From: Vibrio qingdaonensis
GTDB lineage: Bacteria > Pseudomonadota > Gammaproteobacteria > Enterobacterales > Vibrionaceae
Length of the DNA stretch: 64,000 nucleotides
NCBI RefSeq assembly: GCF_026191675.1
Contig: NZ_JAKRRY010000027.1
Coordinates: forward strand, 1 to 64,000
Reading direction: 5' to 3'
Within the stretch, counting starts at the first letter, position 1, and every line of letters starts with the position of its first letter. Shown here piece by piece: positions 53,316 to 62,359 of this stretch. A model generated the notes under the pieces. That model was not told the DNA's origin. It searched no databases and was given only the letters and a program-made list of their open reading frames with translations. Made by a program: the position numbers and the translations under genes.

Positions 53316-55043
53316 AATATGATCCACCATGAGCTGCAGAGATTGATTTCCACGGAACTCATTAATGTCCAACTTGTAGGCGAGTGTCACTGTTTTTACC
53401 GACGCATCAGGCCAGCGACGTAAGTCCACATTAAAAGCAATGGCATCTAACATAATATTGGTGCCAAAGCCTTTATGCATAGGCTCAACCATTAGCTTCA
53501 AATGCTTCTCGCCCACCAGTTTTTGATGCAGTACTTTAAACTCACCATCAAAAATAGGCTCAGGGAAAGCTTGCCCCCATGGTCCACCAGCACGCAGTGT
53601 TTCCGCGGTATGCATAGAAAACTCTTCCGGTGATAATTCTCCATCCGATAAAATCACCCCCTTTAACGCTGTTTCACCAAGCTCATCACGAACAATTTGA
53701 TCAAATAGCTGACTGAAACGTTCAAAGTCTTTCTCTTGAATCGTTAAGCCTGCCGCCATAGCATGGCCGCCAAATTTGGCAATTAGCCCTGGATTCTGTG
53801 TGTCGATACGATCAAGAGCATCACGCATGTGCAAACCTGGGATTGATCGGCAAGAGCCTTTAATGGTTCCCTCACCACCGTCGGCAAATGCAATCACTGG
53901 GCGATGAAATTTGTCTTTTATTCGTGATGCTAGAATGCCAATGACACCTTGATGCCAATCGCGTTGAAATAGCGCCAAGCCATAAGGCATAGTGGCCTTA
54001 TCGCTGATCTGAAGACGCTCACAAAAAGCCAGCGCTTCTTGCTTCATGCCCTCTTCGATTTCTTTTCGAGTTTGGTTCAATCCATCCAATTCACTGGCCA
54101 TGCGTCTCGCCGCATGAATGTTGTCACTCATTAAAAGTTCAACACCAAATGACATGTCATCGAGTCGACCCGCAGCATTAATTCTGGGTCCAAGTGCAAA
54201 ACCAAAATCGGTTGCCACCAATTTTCTCGGGTCCCGTTTGGCAATTTCAATCAACGCTTGAATACCTGGGCGCGCTTTACCTGCACGGATACGCTGTAAA
54301 CCTTGATGAACGAGTATCCGATTATTTTTATCTAACGGTACTACATCAGCCACTGTACCAAGCGCAACAAGGTCTATCAGTTCCATGAGTTTAGGTTCAG
54401 CCATTCCTTGTGTGGCAAACCAATTTTGCTTTCTCATTGCCACGCATAACGCCATCATCAGGTAAAAAGCCACTCCTACTCCGGCGAGCGCCTTAGAAGG
54501 AAAGCTGCACTCATTGAGGTTAGGGTTAACCATTGCATCGACGTCAGGAAGCTCACCACCTGGAAGATGGTGATCGGTAACAATTACTTGTAGCCCTTTC
54601 TCTTTCGCATATTTTACGCCCGAGATGGAAGAGACGCCGTTATCCACCGTCATAATGACTTCGGCACCAATATCTAACACTTGGTCAACGACTTCTGGGC
54701 TCAAGCCATAACCATCTTCAAATCGGTTCGGCACCAAATAGTCCACATTACGGCTACCAAGCATACGCAGTGCTAATACTGATAACGCAGAGCTCGTCGC
54801 ACCATCCGCGTCGAAGTCTCCCACAACGATAATACGCTTTTGCTCACGAATCGCTTGGAACAGCAGTTCGACAGCCTTATCAATACCGGCTAATTCGGTA
54901 TAAGAATGCAAACCCTTCGCGGCTTTTTCTAACTCTTCAAGGCTGGAAATACCTCGAGAAAGATACAAGCGTCTAAGAATTTCAGGAATCGTCTCAGGCA
55001 GCGCAGAGACATCGACAGGATCGCGACGTTGAATTTCTATCAT
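53304..55043 (-). CDS. recJ: Single-stranded-DNA exonuclease RecJ
   Basis: RecJ is a 5'-3' ssDNA exonuclease in RecF-pathway recombination, mismatch repair and base-excision repair. The 579-residue protein has the DHH phosphoesterase motifs GDFDADGATSS and VTDHHLPG, the DHHA1 domain and GGHAMAAGL. The family starts near MIEIQRRDPVD, so ATG 55043 is chosen; an in-frame ATG at 55073 would place a terminator-like hairpin in the coding region. It is followed by prfB. Confidence 0.93.
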   Translation of the reverse strand: MIEIQRRDPVDVSALPETIPEILRRLYLSRGISSLEELEKAAKGLHSYTELAGIDKAVELLFQAIREQKRIIVVGDFDADGATSSALSVLALRMLGSRNVDYLVPNRFEDGYGLSPEVVDQVLDIGAEVIMTVDNGVSSISGVKYAKEKGLQVIVTDHHLPGGELPDVDAMVNPNLNECSFPSKALAGVGVAFYLMMALCVAMRKQNWFATQGMAEPKLMELIDLVALGTVADVVPLDKNNRILVHQGLQRIRAGKARPGIQALIEIAKRDPRKLVATDFGFALGPRINAAGRLDDMSFGVELLMSDNIHAARRMASELDGLNQTRKEIEEGMKQEALAFCERLQISDKATMPYGLALFQRDWHQGVIGILASRIKDKFHRPVIAFADGGEGTIKGSCRSIPGLHMRDALDRIDTQNPGLIAKFGGHAMAAGLTIQEKDFERFSQLFDQIVRDELGETALKGVILSDGELSPEEFSMHTAETLRAGGPWGQAFPEPIFDGEFKVLHQKLVGEKHLKLMVEPMHKGFGTNIMLDAIAFNVDLRRWPDASVKTVTLAYKLDINEFRGNQSLQLMVDHIEPR

Positions 55044-55053
55044 AAAATCAAAA

Positions 55054-55071
55054 GGGCTCAATAATGAGCCC
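55054..55071 (-). terminator. Hairpin between dsbC and recJ
   Basis: On the minus strand GGGCTCA-TTAT-TGAGCCC is followed by TTTTGATTTT just before the recJ start. It is a small terminator or attenuator. It also occupies the space where the recJ ribosome-binding site should be. Confidence 0.6.
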
Positions 55072-55080
55072 ATTTCCTAA

Positions 55081-55869
55081 TTATTTTTTAATGCTTTCAA
55101 GGCGTTTAAGAAGATCAGCAGGCGGTAAATACCCTCCTACCATTTCACCATTCGGTAAGAAAATAGCGGGGGTGCCGCTAATGCCTAACTCACGACCTAA
55201 ATTATAATGCGTCGCGATCGTGGCTTTACATTGGGTCAAATCCCCATCAAAGCTTGGTTGCTTGCGGTTAACTTTAGCGTCATGCATAGCGGTATTTGGA
55301 TTCTCGTCACACCAGATTTTTGCCATATTTTCTGCGACTTGACCATTAGCGCCCTCCCGAGGGTACGCTAAATAACGCACAGTAATCCCAAGATCATTGT
55401 AGCCCTGCATCTGACTATGTAGTCGCACACAATAACCACAAGTAATGTCAGTGAAGATGGTGACGGCGTATTTCTCATCATCCGCTTTATACTCAATCAT
55501 GCTATCGCGATATTGAGCGATTTTCTCTGCATTTAACGGCGCTTGACGCTCAGCAATGATGTCTTTGTAGTTGCCATCTTTGTCCAACGCATACAAGGTC
55601 CCTGCAATAAAGTGGTCACCATTTGGTGAGGTAAACAATACCCCTCCTTCCGTACGAACTTCCATCAAGCCATTAATGTCAGACGGAACAACTTCAAGCA
55701 CTTCAATGCCTATCTTGGCAAAGCGAGACTTGATTGCCGCTTCATCGGCAGACATCGTTGCTGCCACTTCAACCTTCGCTGGCGGTGAGGTTGGTTGAGA
55801 TTCTTCTGCACCACAAGCGGTGACAAAGAAAGGAAGAGAAAAAAGAGTCAAACAGCGCATTACGCTCAT
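55081..55869 (-). CDS. dsbC: Disulfide isomerase DsbC, with a lipobox-like signal
   Basis: DsbC is a periplasmic V-shaped dimer that reshuffles wrong disulfides and is kept reduced by DsbD. The 262-residue product has the N-terminal dimerisation domain (about 35-90) and a thioredoxin domain with active site CGYC (TDITCGYCVRLH) and the cis-Pro loop SGTPAIFLP. Unlike E. coli DsbC, the signal peptide ends SLPFFVTACGAEE, a plausible lipobox, so it may be a lipoprotein. The start at 55869 has GGTGA upstream; 55881 is possible. It lies between xerD and recJ. Confidence 0.92.
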   Translation of the reverse strand: MSVMRCLTLFSLPFFVTACGAEESQPTSPPAKVEVAATMSADEAAIKSRFAKIGIEVLEVVPSDINGLMEVRTEGGVLFTSPNGDHFIAGTLYALDKDGNYKDIIAERQAPLNAEKIAQYRDSMIEYKADDEKYAVTIFTDITCGYCVRLHSQMQGYNDLGITVRYLAYPREGANGQVAENMAKIWCDENPNTAMHDAKVNRKQPSFDGDLTQCKATIATHYNLGRELGISGTPAIFLPNGEMVGGYLPPADLLKRLESIKK

Positions 55870-55941
55870 TAAAGTCACCATGATTTCAAAAAATAGATTT
55901 TATACGGTTTTCGAACGAACAAAGCGTTCAAAAAGGTAAAA

Positions 55942-56850
55942 TTAAGCCCTTGGATGATGCTGGCTATGAATGTTTTTCAACCTTTCAGTTGCAACATGAG
56001 TATAAATTTGTGTGGTTGATAAGTCACTATGTCCTAACAACATCTGTACGACACGTAAATCTGCCCCATAGTTCAATAGGTGCGTCGCAAACGCGTGTCT
56101 AAGCACATGCGGTGAGAGCAATTCAGTATCAATACCTGCTAGTACAGCATAGTACTTAATACGATGCCAAAATGTTTGCCGCGTCATTTGCTTAGCTCGC
56201 TTACTCGGAAAAACCACATCCGACGTTTTCTCTCCAAGTAAGTCTGGTCGCCCATTTTCAATAAATTCACCAATCCAATCAATGGCGTTTTCACCCATGG
56301 GTACCAATCTTTCTTTATTTCCTTTACCGACAACACGAACTACTCCTTGTCGAAGGCTGATATTTTCCATAGTGAGACTGACGAGCTCAGTAACACGAAG
56401 CCCTGTCGCATACAGTAACTCCAGCATGGCTTTATCACGAAGCTCAAGTGGATTATTCAAGTCCGGAGCATCAAGAAGCGCCGTCACCTGATCTTCCGAT
56501 AAATCCTTAGGAAGACGTTTGGGCAACTTAGGGCTAATAAGTAGCGCGGTAGGATCATCAGCACGCAATTTTTCACGATGGATATATTGAAATAGACGAC
56601 GAATGGCAGACAGCATCCGAGCTCGAGAGCTTTGATGATAATCTTGGTCAACTAACCATGTTTGGTATTCTTGTAAACCCGAGAAGCTGATGAATTGCAG
56701 TTTATAGTGATGCTTATTCATCCAAACCAGTAATTTGATAAGGTCATTTCGATACGACGACAACGTATTCTCAGCTAACCCTCTCTCCATCCACATTGAG
56801 TCCAAAAATTGCTCGACCAACCCTTGGTCTTGAATATTGACGTCACTCAC
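55942..56850 (-). CDS. xerD: Tyrosine recombinase XerD
   Basis: XerD acts with XerC and FtsK to resolve chromosome dimers at dif. The 302-residue protein has an N-terminal SAM-like core-binding domain (about 5-100) and a catalytic domain with the full R-K-H-R-H-Y set: ATGLRVTEL, HVLRHAFATHLL and LGHSDLSTTQIYTHV. The start is GTG with GAGG 5 nt upstream. It is followed by dsbC and recJ and is divergent from fldB. Confidence 0.95.
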   Translation of the reverse strand: MSDVNIQDQGLVEQFLDSMWMERGLAENTLSSYRNDLIKLLVWMNKHHYKLQFISFSGLQEYQTWLVDQDYHQSSRARMLSAIRRLFQYIHREKLRADDPTALLISPKLPKRLPKDLSEDQVTALLDAPDLNNPLELRDKAMLELLYATGLRVTELVSLTMENISLRQGVVRVVGKGNKERLVPMGENAIDWIGEFIENGRPDLLGEKTSDVVFPSKRAKQMTRQTFWHRIKYYAVLAGIDTELLSPHVLRHAFATHLLNYGADLRVVQMLLGHSDLSTTQIYTHVATERLKNIHSQHHPRA

Positions 56851-57007
56851 AGCAACCTCTTGTATGTTTATACAGTACTAAAAACAGAATATTCGAGTTA
56901 AGGTGAGAATGCCAATAAAACTCCATAAATCCTCGATAACCGCTGCAACGCTAAGCAAATTAGAGGTAGAATCCGATACAACAGACTCACAAACCATGCG
57001 AACGATT

Positions 57008-57526
57008 ATGAAAATAGGACTATTTTACGGCTCATCGACTTGCTACACCGAGATGGCATCAGAGAAGATACGCGATATTATTGGCCCAGATATCGTTGAT
57101 ATATTTAATGTAAAAGATACCCCTATTTCGCAAATGAGCGACTATGATTTACTTATCTTAGGGATCTCTACATGGGATTTTGGTGAACTCCAAGAAGACT
57201 GGGGCGGGATATGGGATCAAATCGCTGGCGTACCACTAAAAGGCAAGTACGTCGCGCTGTTCGGACTCGGCGATCAAGAAGGCTATGGAGAGTGGTATCT
57301 GGATGCGATGGGAATGCTTCATGATGAACTCAAACCCACTGGAGCTAACTTTATCGGCTATTGGCCGAATGTGGGTTATGAATTCGAAGCATCCAAAGCC
57401 CTCATCGACAACAACAGTAAGTTTGTCGGTTTAGCTCTCGATGAAGATTCACAATACGAACTAAGCGAAGAGCGTATTGCAACGTGGTGCGAACAGATCC
57501 TTGTTGAGTACCAAGCCTCACTATAA
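57008..57526 (+). CDS. fldB: Flavodoxin FldB
   Basis: This is a long-chain flavodoxin, an FMN electron carrier. The 172-residue protein has the phosphate-binding loop YGSSTCYTEMA and the flavin-contact loops STWDFGELQEDW and GLGDQEGYGEWY. The Cys in the SSTCYTE loop is typical of FldB rather than FldA. The start at 57008 is set by alignment with E. coli FldB. The long upstream in-frame extension (from 56903) is not conserved. It is divergent from xerD, as in E. coli. Confidence 0.92.
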   Translation: MKIGLFYGSSTCYTEMASEKIRDIIGPDIVDIFNVKDTPISQMSDYDLLILGISTWDFGELQEDWGGIWDQIAGVPLKGKYVALFGLGDQEGYGEWYLDAMGMLHDELKPTGANFIGYWPNVGYEFEASKALIDNNSKFVGLALDEDSQYELSEERIATWCEQILVEYQASL

Positions 57527-57595
57527 ACGGTAACACCTCACTCAGGGTCAATGCTGATTGCTGGTGCTACAGGTTAGTAGCCTAAACAAGAAAAC

Positions 57596-57627
57596 AAAAA
57601 AACGGCACTCGAAGTGCCGTTTTTTTA
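57596..57627. terminator. Bidirectional terminator between fldB and brnQ
   Basis: The stem AACGGCACTTC-like (ACGGCACT/AGTGCCGT) with six flanking A and seven T residues lies between convergent genes. Confidence 0.88.
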
Positions 57628-57716
57628 TTCATCAATAATTCATCTCGACACAATCTCGAATCAACACAATGTCGAATAACATCATGTGCTTGATGGTATC
57701 AATGCGGAGTATTCAA

Positions 57717-59027
57717 CTACGCGACTTCTTCAGTAAGCTCATCAGCATTGCGACCGATAAAGCCCATGCAAATGATTGCTGCAGTCGTTGGCAGTACCCA
57801 ACCCATACCAACGCTAAAGAGTGGTAGGACATTGAAGAACGATACATCTAGACCCGCGACTTTAGCCGCATCAATTAATGCAAATGCCAGCGAAACTAAA
57901 ATTACTACGCGGTATGCTAGCTTAGGGTTTGGCAAGAATTTGCGTACAAATGTCAATGCAACCAAGGCTATCGCAACAGGATAAAGGGCAAATAACACTG
58001 GAACTGACAACGAAATAAGTTGAGCAAGACCAATATTCGCAACGAGTGCACAAGCAGCACCAAGAATAACAACCCACTTCTTATAAGTGACTGAAGTAAT
58101 AGTACTAAAGTAGTCAGAACACGCTGAAATAAGACCAATCGCTGTTGTCAAACAAGCAAGTAATACAATAACCGACAGTACGATTTGTCCATACGGACCG
58201 AACAGCGCTTGGACGTACTGGCTTAACACGGCACCACCGTTATCCGCGCCCGCAGCAACTGTTGCGCTTGTCGCACCAAGATAGAACAGTGAAATGTATA
58301 CAAATGCCAAACCTGCAGCGGCAATGAAAGCGGCATTGATCAAGTACTTCGTTGTTGCACTTTGCTCCGTGATGCCCTTTTTACGTAACGCATCAACAAT
58401 CAGCATACCAAACATCAAAGAACCGAAGGTATCCATAGTGTTATAGCCTTCAAGAAAGCCCGTTGTTAATGGTTGGGTCGCATAATCACCAACTGGTGCA
58501 ATCATGTCCCCTTGTGGGTCAACAAATACTGCAACAGCAAGAATGATTAGGCCAACAAAAAGCGCAGGCGTCAGCACCTTACCAATAACATCAATCAACT
58601 TGCCTTGCGACCATGCAAAACACATCGCTACTGCAAAGAACAGAATAGAGAACACCGTTAGGTGTATTTGCGTCGCTTCTAAGAAGAAAGGACGAATCGC
58701 CATTTCATACGCCACAAGGCCTGTACGCGGTGCTGCAAATGCAGGACCAATGATGATAAAGATAAGTACTGCAATTAACATTGCTGCACGTTTTGGAAGA
58801 TCCTTAGTTAGGTGCTCCCAAGAGCCCCCAGCAACTGCGACAGCAATAATGGTAATAAGAGGCAGACCTACCGCAGTGAGAAGAAAGCCCGTCATTGCAG
58901 GTAACAAGTTCTCACCTGCTAATTGACCAGCAAGAGGGGGGAATATAATGTTGCCCGCACCTAGAAAAAACGCAAACAGCATAAAGCCGACTGCTATAAT
59001 ATCTGTTGTTTTTAAACTCTGATTCAC
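57717..59027 (-). CDS. brnQ: Branched-chain amino acid carrier BrnQ
   Basis: This is an LIVCS-family Na+-coupled importer of leucine, isoleucine and valine. The 436-residue inner-membrane protein has about 12 transmembrane segments and the family N-terminal motif FAFFLGAGNIIFPP. The GxYxTMDxxGSLMFG-type segment (GYNTMDTFGSLMFGMLIVDA) is also present. The start is GTG with AGGGG 7 nt upstream. No regulatory leader is recognised. Confidence 0.93.
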   Translation of the reverse strand: MNQSLKTTDIIAVGFMLFAFFLGAGNIIFPPLAGQLAGENLLPAMTGFLLTAVGLPLITIIAVAVAGGSWEHLTKDLPKRAAMLIAVLIFIIIGPAFAAPRTGLVAYEMAIRPFFLEATQIHLTVFSILFFAVAMCFAWSQGKLIDVIGKVLTPALFVGLIILAVAVFVDPQGDMIAPVGDYATQPLTTGFLEGYNTMDTFGSLMFGMLIVDALRKKGITEQSATTKYLINAAFIAAAGLAFVYISLFYLGATSATVAAGADNGGAVLSQYVQALFGPYGQIVLSVIVLLACLTTAIGLISACSDYFSTITSVTYKKWVVILGAACALVANIGLAQLISLSVPVLFALYPVAIALVALTFVRKFLPNPKLAYRVVILVSLAFALIDAAKVAGLDVSFFNVLPLFSVGMGWVLPTTAAIICMGFIGRNADELTEEVA

Positions 59028-59323
59028 AGATATACCCCTGTAAGTTAATGTTGTGTGTTATCGAGAAAATCGTTGTTTACTCGTATAATTTAGGGCGGCA
59101 TGATGACGAATAGGCTTAGGATTAGCAATAGAGCCAGAAAAAAACACTACATTAATTTACACATACAAGATAAAAGTAGCTGATTTCACCACCTTTAATT
59201 AAAAACATGGAATATAATCTCGATCATTTATAAAAACAATACAAACACAATCAGAACATATACCCATACAAATAATTAACAATAGATTAATTCACTTAAT
59301 AGCAATCGATTGACCATATAATC
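59028..59323. other. Gene-free divergent region between brnQ and trmN6
   Basis: These 296 bp are strongly A/T-rich and contain no supported ORF. They must hold the promoters of two divergent genes. I see no clear repeat, operator or terminator. Confidence 0.5.
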
Positions 59324-60046
59324 ATGACCTCTAAAATCAGTACAATAAAAAGCTTTGCATTCAAACAGTTCAAGATCCATTCAGGCGGAGCCGGTATGCC
59401 CGTCAGCACCGACGGCGTGATGCTAGGTGCGTGGGCAACGTTTCAACATACTGATCCAATCCTTGATATTGGCGTGGGCACCGGATTGCTGACATTAATG
59501 CTGGCTCAGCGTTATCCTGAAGGAATAATCTACGCCATTGACATCGAAAACAGTGCAATCGAAGATGCGACTAACAACGTGGCACACTCTCAATGGCAAG
59601 ACAGAATTCATATCATTAAAGGGGACATACTACGTCATAATTTTGAACACGCATTTTCTGGCATTATCTGTAATCCTCCTTACTTTAATTCTGGCGAGCA
59701 AGCCGCCCTCCAGCAAAGAGCCACTGCCCGACATACCTCTAGCCTCAATCATACCGAGCTGCTGTCGCGCTGCTATCAACTGCTCAACAACGACGGTGAA
59801 GCCAGCTTTATCCTGCCGATTACAGAGGGAGAGCATTTCATCACAATCGCTCAAAATAAGGGATGGTTTCTCAGCCGACGCTGCTTAGTTCGTCCAACAC
59901 AGACGAAGCCGGTCAGCCGAATTCTTTTCACATTACGCAAACAAGAAACCCCGATCACCGAAGAGCAATTGGTCATTCATAGTCCTCATGGAGGCTATTC
60001 TGACGCCTTTATTCAGCTAACTGGTGACTTTTACCTTAAAATGTAA
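59324..60046 (+). CDS. trmN6: tRNA1(Val) (adenine(37)-N6)-methyltransferase TrmN6
   Basis: TrmN6 (YfiC) makes m6A37 in the anticodon loop of tRNA1-Val. The 240-residue Rossmann-fold methyltransferase has the SAM-binding motif DIGVGTGLLTLML and the catalytic NPPY motif in IICNPPYFNSGEQ. The N-terminus FAFKQFKIHSGGAGMPVSTDG matches the family. The Shine-Dalgarno is weak. It is followed by srmB; the two are also neighbours in E. coli. Confidence 0.93.
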   Translation: MTSKISTIKSFAFKQFKIHSGGAGMPVSTDGVMLGAWATFQHTDPILDIGVGTGLLTLMLAQRYPEGIIYAIDIENSAIEDATNNVAHSQWQDRIHIIKGDILRHNFEHAFSGIICNPPYFNSGEQAALQQRATARHTSSLNHTELLSRCYQLLNNDGEASFILPITEGEHFITIAQNKGWFLSRRCLVRPTQTKPVSRILFTLRKQETPITEEQLVIHSPHGGYSDAFIQLTGDFYLKM

Positions 60047-60141
60047 GTGCGCTTAGCGAGCGTTTGAGTATAATAGCCGCCCTACTTTTCCTGTGTCGTT
60101 TTTTTGTGCAGGTACACCCTCAGTCTTGTGGAGACACGATA

Positions 60142-61371
60142 GTGATCAGAACATTCGCCGAATTAGATTTAGACCCAATCCTTTTAGAAGCGATTGAAGA
60201 CATGGGCTATGAGCGCCCTACTCAGGTTCAGGCAGAAGCCATTCCACAAGCTTTAGAGGCAAAAGATATCTTAGCATCCGCTCCAACTGGAACGGGTAAA
60301 ACCGCTTCTTTTGCGATCCCTGCTATCCAGTACCTGCTTGACTTCCCAAGAAAAAAAGCCGGTCCTGCACGTATCCTTGTGTTAACGCCAACACGTGAAC
60401 TTGCGATGCAAGTTGCTGAGCACACTAAAGCACTGGCAAAGAATACACACCTAAAGGTTGCCACCATCACTGGTGGTGTTACCTACGACACTCACGCCGA
60501 TACCTTAGCACAAACGCAAGATATCGTGGTGGCGACTCCAGGTCGTCTGATGGAATACATCGAGGCAGAACGCTTTGATTGTCGTGCTATTGAGTGGCTG
60601 GTGCTAGATGAAGCGGATCGTATGCTCGATATGGGCTTTGGACCAACGGTTGATCGCCTATCGGCAGAATGTCGTTGGCGTAAACAAACACTGCTATTTT
60701 CAGCGACACTGGAAGGCCGTGGTGTAGAAGGGTTTACGACTGATCTTCTAAAGAACCCAGCAGAAATTAAAGCCGAGCCGTCTTTACGTGAACGAAAAAA
60801 AATCACGCAATGGTACCACCGCGCCGACACAGCTGAGCACAAACTCACTTTGCTTAAGCACATTTTAACCGAGCAAGCGGAACGCACCATTGTATTTTTG
60901 AAAACGCGTGAGCGCCTCGCCGATCTTCGTCAGCAACTTGATAGTGCGCAAATCCCTTGTGCTTGGATTCAAGGTGAGATGCCACAAGATCGCCGTAATA
61001 ACGCGATCAGCCGATTCAAAGATGGCTCAGTCAATGTTCTACTTGCCACTGATGTCGCCGCTCGTGGTATTGACCTTCCAGATGTGTCACACGTAATCAA
61101 CTACGACTTACCTCGTACTGCAGATGTGTACTTACACCGTATTGGTCGTACTGCTCGCGCAGGCAAGAAAGGCATCGCGATTTCTATTGTCGAAGCACAC
61201 GATCAGCCAATGATGGAACGCGTAGCTCGCTACACCAGCGAAACCATCAAAGAGCGCTTCATCGACGGGCTTCGTCCTACGCACAAAAAGCCAACGTTCA
61301 AGAAAAAGAAGAAAGTGAAAAAAGACGACAAGAAAAAGACCGTCAAGAAAAAAGCAGCGAAAAAGAAGTAA
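60142..61371 (+). CDS. srmB: ATP-dependent RNA helicase SrmB
   Basis: SrmB is a DEAD-box helicase needed for early 50S assembly. The 409-residue protein shows the Q motif (PTQVQAEAIP), Walker A APTGTGKT, DEAD, SAT, and the C-terminal ARGIDLPD and HRIGRTARAG motifs. The tail is extremely Lys-rich (KKKKVKKDDKKKTVKKKAAKKK-type). The start at GTG 60142 has GGAG upstream and matches the family start. The ORF continues to 60064 but that part is not conserved. A TATAAT (60069-60074) upstream may be its promoter. Confidence 0.94.
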   Translation: MIRTFAELDLDPILLEAIEDMGYERPTQVQAEAIPQALEAKDILASAPTGTGKTASFAIPAIQYLLDFPRKKAGPARILVLTPTRELAMQVAEHTKALAKNTHLKVATITGGVTYDTHADTLAQTQDIVVATPGRLMEYIEAERFDCRAIEWLVLDEADRMLDMGFGPTVDRLSAECRWRKQTLLFSATLEGRGVEGFTTDLLKNPAEIKAEPSLRERKKITQWYHRADTAEHKLTLLKHILTEQAERTIVFLKTRERLADLRQQLDSAQIPCAWIQGEMPQDRRNNAISRFKDGSVNVLLATDVAARGIDLPDVSHVINYDLPRTADVYLHRIGRTARAGKKGIAISIVEAHDQPMMERVARYTSETIKERFIDGLRPTHKKPTFKKKKKVKKDDKKKTVKKKAAKKK

Positions 61372-61412
61372 CTCGCACTTAGAACCGTATTTTTCAAAAG
61401 AACAGTACTCTT

Positions 61413-61447
61413 AAAAAAATGCCCCACTCATGAGTGGGGCATTTTTT
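61413..61447. terminator. Bidirectional terminator between srmB and yaaA
   Basis: A perfect 18-bp palindromic stem (AATGCCCCACTCA and its complement, no loop) with A and T runs lies between convergent genes. Confidence 0.92.
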
Positions 61448-61472
61448 ATAATCAGACTCAAAATGGTTTAAA

Positions 61473-62246
61473 TCACTGCTCCTCGCGCTTAAACACCAAT
61501 TCATTTGCCGTTGATTCATCCGCAACAAAGTAATAACCAGCGACATCAAAGTTCTGTAGGGCTTCAACGGAATCGATTTGGTTATCAATGATGTATCGAG
61601 CCATCATTCCGCGCGCTTTTTTCGCGTAAAAGCTGATCACTTTGTATTGGCCATTTTTGCAATCTTTAAACACAGGGGTCACTACCTGGCTGTTTAATTG
61701 CTTTACTTTTACCGCCTTGAAGTACTCATTAGAAGCTAAATTAACTAAAACGTCACTCTCATGCTCCGCCAGTGCTTCATTCAATTTATCCGTAATGAGA
61801 CTCCCCCAAAACTGGTATAAATTGCTACCACGCTCATTCGCTAACTTCGTTCCCATCTCGAGGCGATATGGCTGCATCAAATCCAAAGGCTTTAATAGTC
61901 CATACAGACCCGATAGCATACGCAAATGCGTTTGAGCGTAGTCAAAATCTGCTTCTGACATACTTGCTGCATCCAACCCGGTATACACATCCCCTTTAAA
62001 TGCAAGAATAGCTTGGCGTGCATTGTCAGTAGTAAAGCACGTATCCCACTGTTCAAAGCGCGCGACATTGAGCCCCGCGATCTTGTCACTCACCTTCATC
62101 AGTGCTGATACATCAGCAGGTGTCAGCTTACGGCATACTTCAATCAATTGAGCAGATTGATCAATAAACTCCGGCTGAGTGTAACGCTCGGTCGCCAATG
62201 GCGATTCGTAGTCCAACGTCTTCGCTGGTGAGACAACAATTAGCAT
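61473..62246 (-). CDS. yaaA: Peroxide stress protein YaaA
   Basis: YaaA (DUF328) limits free iron and protects DNA during peroxide stress in E. coli. The 257-residue protein begins MLIVVSPAKTLDYESP and includes FKGDVYTGLDA and the YGLLKPLDLMQPYRLEMGTK segment, both family hallmarks. The C-terminal FYAKKARGMMARYI is basic. ATG 62246 is chosen (AAGAG upstream); the ORF extension to 62294 runs into the terminator of the next gene. Confidence 0.92.
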   Translation of the reverse strand: MLIVVSPAKTLDYESPLATERYTQPEFIDQSAQLIEVCRKLTPADVSALMKVSDKIAGLNVARFEQWDTCFTTDNARQAILAFKGDVYTGLDAASMSEADFDYAQTHLRMLSGLYGLLKPLDLMQPYRLEMGTKLANERGSNLYQFWGSLITDKLNEALAEHESDVLVNLASNEYFKAVKVKQLNSQVVTPVFKDCKNGQYKVISFYAKKARGMMARYIIDNQIDSVEALQNFDVAGYYFVADESTANELVFKREEQ

Positions 62247-62282
62247 AACTTTACTCTTATCATGATTATTTGTTCCTAGTAT

Positions 62283-62325
62283 AAAAAAAGCCACGCCTGA
62301 TCTTCAATGAAATCATGCGTGGCTT
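62283..62325 (-). terminator. Terminator of the AGCS symporter gene
   Basis: The stem AAGCCACGC/GCGTGGCTT with a 20-nt loop is followed by T residues on the minus strand, 34 bp after the stop. Confidence 0.8.
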
Positions 62326-62359
62326 ATTCTATTTCTGAGATAGAAAGAAACGATTAAGG

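Noticed and set aside
58504..58926. 140-residue ORF on the plus strand inside brnQ
   Set aside because: It is an antisense shadow of a membrane-protein gene and has no ribosome-binding site or recognisable domain.
60064..60141. 26-residue N-terminal extension of srmB
   Set aside because: It is not conserved, contains the probable promoter, and GTG 60142 has a GGAG ribosome-binding site.
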